From Actinomortierella ambigua (Eukaryota; Mortierellomycota; Mortierellomycetes; Mortierellales; Mortierellaceae), in NCBI GenBank assembly GCA_016098155.1, contig JAAAJB010000679.1:1-17732 (forward strand): a DNA stretch of 17,732 nt, given 5' to 3'. Numbering within the stretch: the stretch's first letter is position 1; each line of letters starts with the position of its first letter. The position numbers and the translations under genes were made by a program. This document shows, piece after piece, positions 1 to 7,559 of this stretch. The notes under the pieces were generated by a model that made no database searches, was not told where the DNA came from, and saw nothing but the letters and a program-made list of their open reading frames with translations.

Positions 1-796
1 ATAGGTTCCCGACTCGCAACAAGCAAGGCCCACAAGACCAAGTCAAAAAAAGGTAAGTGTAGGTCCGAAAGGACTTGTTTATGCATTCGACGCTTGGCAG
101 GCGGTCCACTGTCCAGCTCGGCCTGTATCGTCCCCAGGAACGATGGTGCGGCCAACTTATTGGCGCATCTGTTGGCCAATCTTGATTCGTTCATACAAAG
201 CCCACACCACCTCTCATTCTCAACTTCCTTCCACCTCCATTCCTCCATTCCTTTTCTGTTACTCCTTCTTTTTCCTCCCTTTCTTTCTTGTATGAGCACT
301 CAGGATTCCCAGGATGTAAGTTGAAAGCAAAAACTCTTCTCTGCCTCTCCACTTCTCTACCACCCCACTTCTCTACCATCCCACTTCTCTGTGTCTCCAC
401 CTCGCTGTGTCTCCATCTCTCTGTGTCTCCACCTCTCCACAGCCATCTTTCTTCAAAGAGTTCTCACACCTTGTGGTCTCCTCCTTTGGCTCCCCTTCCT
501 TTAATCTAGCAGGACTGCTGGGCCTATTCATGGACTAGGTGCGGATTCTTTCCGCGGCAGAAAGCAGGTAGCGTGGTAATGGGGGGATTGACTTGGGATG
601 GGATAGCATAGTGTTGGCACCCACCTGTAGTACTTGGTCAGATGCTGCACGTGAAGAGCCACTGGGGTGGGTGTGCGTGCTTAGCCTTCTGGTGGGTTCG
701 TACCCATTCTCTCGGAACAGCCTGACTACCCAATGCTTTCTGTCTTTTTCTTTTTCCTTCTTCTGCTTAGATGGTGAGCATGTCAAGATGTTTTGA
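1..796 (+). CDS. 3' end of an unrecognised gene (last two exons, partial)
   Basis: The window opens inside a coding exon (1-52). Its frame-1 translation is basic and ends in ...KAHKTKSKK, followed by a strong donor, GTAAGT, at 53-58. A pyrimidine-rich acceptor (ttctgcttag, ending at 770) restores the frame, and a short last exon (771-796) encodes DGEHVKMF and TGA. The split codon is G|AT (Asp). A canonical AATAAA at 837-842 and a GT-rich stretch at 921-935 fit a transcript end just downstream. The implied intron (53-770, 718 nt) is long for this window. A second donor-like gtaagt at 305-310 means one or more micro-exons could lie inside it. The 25 visible residues are too few to assign a family, and I do not recognise the protein. 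The 5' part lies outside the window. Confidence 0.45.
325..440 (+). repeat. Imperfect pyrimidine tandem repeats
   Basis: Two adjoining families of imperfect direct repeats lie in the intron of the partial gene. The first has a period of about 17 nt built on CCACTTCTCTACC. The second has a period of about 16 nt built on TGTGTCTCCACCTC, with roughly three copies. The strand is almost pure C/T. No gene is supported here. It could be a degenerate minisatellite or simply an intronic polypyrimidine tract. Confidence 0.6.
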
Positions 797-836
797 AGTC
801 AACTTTTTTTTTTCTTTTTTTTTCTTTTTTTTTTCC

Positions 837-842
837 AATAAA
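837..842 (+). terminator. Poly(A) signal AATAAA of the partial gene
   Basis: A canonical AATAAA lies 41 nt after the TGA at 796, preceded by a T-rich tract (803-834) and followed by a TGTGTGTGTG stretch at about 921-931. This is the usual arrangement of a eukaryotic polyadenylation site and supports reading 771-796 as the last exon. Confidence 0.55.
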
Positions 843-1103
843 CCAAGTTTGATTGTGAATAAGAATGGCCACGATATGTTTTTGCAGTTTGAGCTTATTG
901 ATAATGAATATTGAACCATTTGTGTGTGTGTGTTTTTATGGGCCTCAAAGAAGGGTTATCTCATTCTTCGGTGCGCATTCGTCCGCAGACTACGGGACGC
1001 GGCTGCCCGTTGCCCGCACAAACTGTGAGAAAAATTGCGATAGCACTTTCGATACTACTACTCTCTTTGAGGTGCGTAAATTAGTAATTAGGACTTCGCG
1101 ATA

Positions 1104-1123
1104 TGTCCACGAAAATGTGGACA
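1104..1123. repeat. Small perfect inverted repeat
   Basis: TGTCCAC / GTGGACA arms of 7 nt flank a 6-nt spacer (GAAAAT). This could be a dyad protein-binding site or chance. Nothing around it points to a function. Confidence 0.35.
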
Positions 1124-1523
1124 CTCGCGTTTTACCTCATCAACAACCACGACAACATCAAAGAGCAGGTATCATTTCGATCACCCCCCCCCCCCCAGTG
1201 GCTATGATAATGAAGATTTCGGGATCATTCCGATCATTGAAGAGAAGCTCTACCACGAAGATTCAATATCATGAGGGGTTCTTAAAACATAGCCCAAAAA
1301 TCTGCCTGCACTTTTTTAGGTTCAACTTTTTTTTTGCCCACAAGGGAACGCCGCGGCATCATCCATAATTAGTACAGCTGTATCTGCAAGATCCACGAGT
1401 GCTAAATGCCTTCATGGGGCACGACGCGCTAACCCTTCAAGCCTTTCATGCCACGAGAAACCTCTAATGTAGCGTCAATGAGACGACGCTTTCTCACAAG
1501 ATAAGGAAGACAAGCGGGATTTT

Positions 1524-1931
1524 TTGAGATTTTGCACATGTACCACGTACGAAGCCCGAATGCACTGGTGCAACAGGTCGAAGGAGCGCTTCATCACGCG
1601 GATTGTTGTCGATCCGGACAATCGGTTTTATCGCAGACATATGTACTCGCACTTGGTTACCGGCGCTTGCTGCCGAGCATTGCTACAGCCATCACCAGAC
1701 GGCTTGTGCTATTTCCTGCCCCTGGGAGCATCGACGTGGGGTGCGATTGGCTTGAGCAAAGAGCTACTTGTCAGGTTCTCATGCCGTCTCCACGACTCGC
1801 CTAGTTTTCTCTACACCGTGATGGCCAAGACGAGGGCCATGTATCAGCCTTCAAACAGGGTGCGTCGAGAAAGTGAGAATATCAAACGCAGTAGAACTAT
1901 CACCGGGGAGGGGGAGTTCTGGTGTTTTTAG
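1524..1931 (+). pseudogene. Possible decayed coding fragment (weak resemblance to an ion-channel pre-S1 segment)
   Basis: An uninterrupted frame of 135 codons. The two other plus frames are also open across most of it (to 1752 and 1804), which is unusual for intergenic DNA in this window. In the main frame, the segment RSKERFITRIVVDPDNRFYR recalls the stretch before S1 in voltage-gated or cyclic-nucleotide-gated channels, where a basic helix is followed by an aromatic/HPxSxFxxxW-like motif. After that the frame does not continue as recognisable membrane helices. If the resemblance is real, this is a broken remnant with frameshifts. No splice structure or start context supports an intact gene. 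Chance openness remains quite possible. Confidence 0.2.
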
Positions 1932-2377
1932 CGCTGTAGGAACTCGAGATCGATCTAGATGGGTGTTTAGAGAGCTACGACTTTGTGAACAATGGAGGTT
2001 GTGTACTGACAAAGTCCACTCTACGCTTTCGTATTTGTAGGAGGGTCTTCTGCAGCTTGGACCTCTTCTGCTGTCTGGTCGCCTACTGCTGCTAGATCCT
2101 CTTCTAGGTCGTTGTAGCAAGAGGCTGTCGAAATGGGCCCGTAGCGGAACCAACCCCATGCAATACTAGCATCCACTGTGCACTTGCATGTAGTTTTGAG
2201 TGCACGCTCATGGTGTTGTTGCATGGACTCAGCCATGGAGTCTCACAGCTGGCATTGTGGCTTAGTCGCCTACCGAACAAATATTGCTCCAATTGGTCTG
2301 ACCACAAGGATGTGTACTTAGCGGTCCCTGCACACTGCGCCCGATCAGGTCAATCACCAAACCCATTCACAACAGAC

Positions 2378-4275
2378 ATGGAAGCTGGAGAACAACGGCA
2401 ACAACAGAAGGAGGCAATGACAGAGACGACAACAGAGACAATGACTGCTACCACAGCCTCGGGAAAGCCCCGGAGGCGGTTTGTTGGAAAGGCACGCAAG
2501 CAGCAGGCTGCCGGTGAGCAGGGCGAGCAAACGATTGAAGACACCGCTATTGCCGTTCGTGATGGTAACGTTTTGTTATTGGACTGCCTCCTTTGCCAAC
2601 ACCCCATCGCTCTTGCACAAAAATCACAGGGATGCATGGTTTTGCATGATTGTGCTCATATTCGGAGAATCTCATCCCTATAATGTAATAGCAACTAAAT
2701 CTACAGGATCAGGCCGACCGAGGATAGCCAACCAAGTTCCAGAGGAGATTTTGCACGACGCCAAGCTCAACCTTGCCATTGAGCAACTGCCTTCCAACTA
2801 CAACTTTGAGATGCACAAGACTGTCTGGAGTATCCGCAAGGCTAATGCTAAAAAGGGTATGTGTGCTGTCCTCCTGGATATGACATCGAGCCCTTTTTTC
2901 CGGATAACGGCCAGCTCTTGCTTTTCCTGACATCTTTTTTAATCATCTTTTAGTGGCGCTACAGTTCCCTGAAGGTCTGCTGATGTTTGCCTGCACGATT
3001 TCCGATATCTTGGAAAAGTTTTGCGATATCGAGACTGTTGTCATGGGCGATGTCACCTATGGCGCATGCTGCATTGATGACTTTACCGCTGTTGCACTCG
3101 GATGCGACTTTATGGTTCACTATGGCCACAGTTGTCTCGGTAAGATTGATATCCATCATATGCGTATTGTTTTTTTTCCTCGCTCGAACGAATCTTTACC
3201 AACATCCTTTTCTTTATCACATACCATCCTAACACAAAAAATTGTACACTTTTAGTTCCGGTGGACATTACAACAATTAAGACGCTATACGTATTTGTGG
3301 ACATTGGCATCGACACACAGCACTTTGTCGCGACAGTGCGGCACAACTTTGAAAAGGGGTCACGACTCGTTGTGGTGGGCGTCATCCAATTTGTACAAGC
3401 GATCCAGGCAGCGCGGCGAGAACTTGAGGTGGACTATGTGCTGACAGCGCCACAAGCGAAGCCACTGTCGCCGGCAGAGATCCTGGGCTGTACATCGCCT
3501 AAGCTGGACACGAAGGAATTTGATGCGTTGGTGTTTTTGGGCGACGGACGATTCCATCTCGAGTCGATCATGATCCACAACCCAGATCTGCCTGCATTCC
3601 GATATGACCCTTATAACAAGAAGTTTACACGGGAGCGGTATGATCATGCCGATATGCATTCGCTCCGCAAGCATGCAATCGAGGTCGCCAAGAAGGCCAA
3701 GCGGTTTGGCCTTATCTTGGGAACGCTGGGTCGGCAGGGAAGCACGTCTATTCTGGAGGTATTTTTTTAATCAATCTTTGTGCACACATTAGGTTGTTCA
3801 CTCTATACTTAAAGGTGAAGGCAATCGCATTGTTTGTTTGATTGCTTTTGACTAACTCGTCTTTTTATTTCGAACAAAAAAATAGCACATGGAGAAGAAG
3901 ATAAAGGAGCGAGGACTGGATTACACCATCATTCTGCTTTCGGAGATCTTCCCTAGCAAGCTCGCTATGTTTGAGGACATGGATGCATTCATCCAGATTG
4001 CGTGCCCACGCTTGTCGATCGACTGGGGGTATGCGTTCTCCAAGCCGCTGTTGACTCCCTATGAAGCGTCGGTCGTCTTTGAGTCCATCCCCTGGCAAGA
4101 AGTGTACCCGATGGACTTTTATTCCAACGACTCACTCGGACCTTGGACAGTCAACCATGGACGCAACATCCGCAAGAAGCCACCTCCACGGACGGCCAAG
4201 GCTGCCACACCCAAACCTACGATAGTACCGGCGGAAGAGGCATCTGTCACAACAGCTGATACCGCATCGCAATAA
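2378..4275 (+). CDS. DPH1: Diphthamide biosynthesis protein 1 (Dph1, radical [4Fe-4S] enzyme subunit)
   Basis: Dph1 and Dph2 together transfer the 3-amino-3-carboxypropyl group of S-adenosylmethionine to a histidine of elongation factor 2. This is the first step of diphthamide synthesis, in the cytosol. Exons are 2378-2564, 2707-2856, 2954-3139, 3256-3758 and 3886-4275; all junctions are GT..AG and keep frame, giving 471 residues. After a low-complexity N terminus rich in Thr/Glu/Gln, residues from about 64 follow eukaryotic Dph1 closely: [99 protein letters not shown] and [10 protein letters not shown]. The three cluster-ligand cysteines expected from the family are present at about C151 (YGACC), C253 (LGCTSP) and C382 (ACPRL). 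The start is chosen for its good context and first family-like length. An in-frame ATG at 2210 would add 56 residues. The identification is firm; the exact N terminus is less so. Confidence 0.95.
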
Positions 4276-4276
4276 A
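4271..4276 (+). terminator. AATAAA overlapping the DPH1 stop codon
   Basis: The hexamer AATAAA spans the TAA stop (4273-4275) and is followed by an A-run and a C-run. If used, the 3'UTR would be very short, which fits the tight 178-nt gap to the convergent GTR1 stop. It may equally be coincidental. Confidence 0.3.
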
Positions 4277-4453
4277 AAAACCCCCCGAATAGAGATCGAG
4301 GAGCACAAAAGAGATTTATGTGTGTACGAATGTGGATATGCATGACCGAAATGTGTCATAAAGAAAGGAGGGCTATAAACAGTTTCGAACAAAAGTATTG
4401 CGCCTTTGTTCTTTTTTTTTCTTCTACTACTTCCTCTTCGTCATTGATGTATA

Positions 4454-5764
4454 TTACTTTGCAAACTGGGCACCCTCCAGCTTCTCAAAGTGTTTCCTCG
4501 CCACTGCAATGTTCATCTGCGTAGCAGCGGATTCTAAAGGAGAGAGAGAGAAAGTGCGTTGAGTAAAACGAGTTTCTTACGCTGTACAGCGCGCAAAATA
4601 ATGGTTGGATAGTTGACCAAAGATCAGTATTTGACTTACGAATGGTAGGATCAGACATGATGACCATGACATAGGTATTGTTGGTGAGGTAGTCAATAAA
4701 GCCAGCAAAGTTGGCATGCCGGACTTCCATGCTTTGGAAAGAGCCTTGGGTCCTGGAACAGCTGAGCTTGAACTGCTTGATAATGTTGCTAATCTTTTCA
4801 AAGCGATGGACGTCGCCATTGTCGATCCTGGTCGAGTGAGCGATGACGAGGAAAGTCATGCGCTCAAAGAGCACAATCTCGTCAGCCTCGCAAATCTTAC
4901 AAAAGTTGTCCAGATGGCTCTCCAGCAGCTGCACATTCGGAATCAACGAATACACGATTGACGACCATGCCTTGTACAGTGTCTCGTCCCAAATCGACGT
5001 CCTGAATGTCGTGACTTGAAGAGGCAGCGACCGTGTCTGCAGCTCGAGCACTCGTTCGTTATAGATGCGGTCGCGTTGGTCTTCCTGGACGAGATCCATC
5101 TTGTGGATCAAGCAAAAGATTTTGGCGTCCTTGGAGTTGGTCATGATAGCCTCAAGACACGACTGGTAGTAATGCATGTCCTTCTCGATATCGCGCGACT
5201 CGACGTCAAAGACATAAATCAGCACCTCGACATTCTTGAAAATGTGGTCTCGCTGCGAGACAAAGTAGTTCTCCATAAAAGTCTCCTGTCTATTTTTTTT
5301 GTTCACGTTCATGCAAACAAACAACAAAAATGGTGAAGCGTGAGTCACCATAGCCCTTGTCCTCCTCGCTCCTCTCCTTCCCCCCCCCCTTCCCCTTCAT
5401 GTTTGTTGCACATTTTTGAAAAGAATCTACTTTGCAGCTTCGCTGGCTGGGCTGCAGACAGACAGAGCGCTGGGATTCCATCAAACCTACCCACCACAGT
5501 CCCAGAGGTTGAGTCTCAGGTTCCCAAGCAAGCGCACGTGCGAATGCTCCACATCAACTATAAGAAATATAGACATGTTAGGGTGACGTTAGTGGACAGC
5601 TCCTTTATGCATAAGAGAGTCCGGGCGCCCTGAATGACGTTATGACATGACGTACTTGTTGCTCCTAGTCGGCGAGTATCACGGGCAATGTAGTTTGAGA
5701 AGATGATGGATCGCATCGAGGTCTTGCCAGACCCGCTCTTGCCCATCAACAGGATTTTCTTCAT
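4454..5764 (-). CDS. GTR1: Rag-type small GTPase, Gtr1/RagA-B family
   Basis: Gtr1/RagA pairs with Gtr2/RagC on the vacuole or lysosome surface and signals amino-acid sufficiency to TORC1. Exons on the minus strand are 5764-5656, 5557-5491, 5289-4640 and 4533-4454; the junctions are GT..AG and in frame, giving 301 residues (about the usual 305-315). Visible motifs are the P-loop GKSGSGKTS (residues 8-16), switch I RRLGATIDVEH with Thr36, G3 WDCGGQE (55-61), where Gln60 is followed by TFMENYF typical of RagA, and G4 HKMDL (121-125). The C-terminal roadblock-type half carries [26 protein letters not shown] and [11 protein letters not shown]. The last exon supplies [19 protein letters not shown]. 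The start [11 protein letters not shown] is the family start. It is convergent with DPH1. The identification is very strong. Confidence 0.96.
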
Positions 5765-6245
5765 GGCTGATTGTGTGAATGTGAATGACGGAGGTGAAGA
5801 TGTTGAGCATCTGTTCGTAAAGTGTCCCAGAAGGCAATGAGAGACTCTAATGAGAGCAGTGTGTGACTGTGGTCAGCCTTGCCTAACCCCACTGTGGCAC
5901 AAGGTGCACGCGAGCGAGCCTATGTCCAGTCCAAGGCCTATCTTGGGCCGCCTCCGAGCTGGTCTTTCTGGGGGAAAGGGGAGGGGGGAGTTCCTGCCGA
6001 CAAGCTACAAGCTGCTTTCCTGACTCAAGTGTAGGATGTACCTTTGTGTTAGGACGTGTGTCGTCTTTGACCAATGATCATCACCTCCTACGCGAGCACT
6101 GGTCGGTAACAATGAAGTCATTGACGCCTTGCAAACCCATAAAAAGGACTGCAAGACGTCCTCTCTCCCCAAACACCTCTTCCCACCTACTACCATTATC
6201 TCCCACTCTACTACCACCACTTCCACTTCCTAACGCATTCCAACC
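5765..6245. promoter_or_regulatory. Divergent promoter region between GTR1 and the CsbD-like gene
   Basis: A 481-nt gap between two divergent starts. Toward the CsbD-like gene it shows a CCAAT box (6071-6075), a TATA-like CATAAAAAGG (6138-6147, about 100 nt before the ATG) and a C/T/A-rich leader. A G-run at 5970-5990 contains two adjacent AGGGG units (5977-5986), which match the core of the yeast stress-response element. Assignment of these elements rests on motif matching only. Confidence 0.45.
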
Positions 6246-6807
6246 ATGACTGAGCGCCTTTCCAACACACTGAACTCATACCTTGGCGGCGCCAAGCAGA
6301 CTGTTGGCGAGACCATTGGCTCCACCGACCTCGCCGCCTCTGGCGCCCAGCAAAAGGCCCAAGCCGACGCCGCTCAAAAGCTCGCAGACGCCAAGCAACA
6401 CACCGAAGGCACAGCACGCAAGATCCAGGGCGAGTTGCAACAGGCAGTGGGATCGGCTACAAACGACCCCGAGCTCAAGGCCCGAGGTGCCGGTAAGCAT
6501 GATGATGATCATCATCATCCTCCTCCTCCTCCTCAAGGAGCTTCAGATGCTACAAGTGTGCCAGCTGGGTCTCAGAGTCACCGAGGCAGCTCTCGTCTTG
6601 AGCAGCTGCGACAAAGAAAGGACAAGGACCCAGAGAACGACAGTGAACGACGAGTGTTGATGTGGTCTGCTTCCTAACACCTTTGCATCTCTCTCTCTCT
6701 CTCATCTCCACTTTGTGTCTACCCTTCCTTTGTCGCACTGCTTCTTCTTTGCATACGATTGACTTACAGGCAACGAGGCCATCGGTGAAGTACAGCGGAA
6801 TGTCTAA
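6246..6807 (+). CDS. CsbD-like small stress-associated protein
   Basis: A small hydrophilic protein of 94 residues from two exons (6246-6492 and 6770-6807) joined by a 277-nt GT..AG intron with a split Gly codon. The sequence is rich in Ala, Gln, Lys and Gly and has CsbD-family hallmarks: GGAKQTVGETIG near residues 14-25, a heptad-like Ala/Lys/Gln middle, a second similar unit GTARKIQGELQQAVGSATND, and the end GNEAIGEVQRNV. CsbD proteins are induced by general stress in bacteria and are common in fungi; their molecular role is unknown. The start has A at -3 and follows a TATA-like box. A CCAAT box and AGGGG units upstream would fit stress control. If the intron is kept, the frame stays open to 6677 and gives a 143-residue form with a His/Asp- and Pro-rich tail. 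Family assignment is likely; function is unassigned. Confidence 0.8.
6499..6518. repeat. 20-bp perfect palindrome at the start of the CsbD intron
   Basis: ATGATGATGA followed by TCATCATCAT forms a perfect self-complementary 20-mer. It begins six bases after the GT of the donor at 6493 and runs into a (TCC)n stretch. In RNA it could fold back next to the 5' splice site, although without a loop it would need to open the central pairs. It may simply reflect a GAT/ATC trinucleotide microsatellite switching strand. Confidence 0.7.
6688..6703 (+). repeat. (TC)8 tract in the CsbD intron
   Basis: A short uninterrupted TC dinucleotide run, 66 nt upstream of the acceptor at 6769. It may help as a polypyrimidine tract. 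Confidence 0.6.
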
Positions 6808-7559
6808 GCAAGCAAGGAACGCCCTTGGTCCACCGTTGTTGTTACACTGATTCGCACTGCTTCTCAACAGCTTGACCCACTCCCCTCCTCTCCTGTTTGT
6901 TGTTTTTCTCTTGCTCGCACCATCTGTCAGCTTGATTCTTTCTTTCCTGACCCACAAGACTACTACAGCCCAACGAATCGCGAAACCTCCCATTGTTACA
7001 TAAAATACTATTCAAAAGCCTTGCCTTCCTTAAATCTGAATAACATGAAAGGTCAAAGCGCCACAATTGCCGTTGAACCATATGTGTTGATAGAATGATA
7101 CAGCCCCTGTGAAAGGGCATTCCATGACCCACCGTTCCATTGGAACGATGGTGAGTCAAGCCTAGTCTGTCTCCCTGCCAGGCACCACCATCGCGGATTG
7201 AGCGTTTCTTGGCTATTGCTTCCGACAAAGACATTTCGGCCAGACATTGCTCACCAAACAATCATTGCCAGCAGCTGCACTTGGGCTGAAGCTTGTGCCT
7301 CCGTTTTCACATTATCCTGCTGCTGCATCGCAACCTTCCAGCTTCGAAGGGTGGCGCAAAAGCCTAGAATTAGACTTTTGGGCCAACGCCATTGTGTATC
7401 ACTGCCACCCCTCTTTGTTGGCTAGGTGGGTAAGAGAGAGAGAGACAGAACATAAAGGCATCAGCCAACTCTTTTCTCCCCTCACTTCTTTGCCTTCACG
7501 CCCACGTCTCCTCCACCCACTCTACCCCTTCTCCTTCCTCTGCCCTCACACCCCGTCGA
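6808..7559. other. Intergenic region, no gene seen
   Basis: This holds the 3' flank of the CsbD-like gene and the promoter and leader of the membrane-protein gene. Contents are an imperfect hairpin at 7129-7151, a short (GA)n run at 7434-7445 and a C/T-rich leader from about 7466 to the ATG at 7560. No clear AATAAA follows the CsbD stop. Open frames on either strand lack start context, codon bias or family resemblance. Confidence 0.55.
7129..7151. repeat. Imperfect hairpin CCACCGTTCC-ATT-GGAACGATGG
   Basis: Ten-nt arms with nine pairs enclose a 3-nt loop. The core CGTTCC/GGAACG is perfect. It sits between two co-oriented genes, about 320 nt after one stop and 410 nt before the next ATG. It could be a dyad binding site or an RNA hairpin; no function is implied by its position. 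Confidence 0.4.

Larger units (their letters stand above)
843..2377. other. Intergenic region without a convincing intact gene
   Basis: About 1.5 kb between the partial gene and DPH1. It holds a (GT)5 run (921-931), a small inverted repeat (1104-1123), a 13-nt poly-C run (1184-1196), poly-T runs, and a stretch at 1528-1752 that is open in all three plus frames (described separately). The DPH1 promoter must lie in its right part, but I see no clear TATA box. No tRNA B-box was seen. Antisense open frames here look like chance. Confidence 0.6.

Noticed and set aside
865..1368. 167-codon plus-strand open frame
   Set aside because: It crosses a poly-C and a poly-T run, has no family motif, and codes mixed low-complexity residues. 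It is likely chance.
4716..5336. Plus-strand open frames of 81 and 106 codons
   Set aside because: They are exact antisense shadows of GTR1 exon 3.
7134..7146. Heat-shock element in CGTTCCATTGGAACG
   Set aside because: The TTC and GAA units are 5 nt apart rather than 2, so the spacing does not fit nTTCnnGAAn.
6550..7261. Minus-strand open frames of 147 and 139 codons over the CsbD intron and downstream
   Set aside because: They overlap the real CsbD exon 2 in antisense, have no motif, and have no splice or start context.
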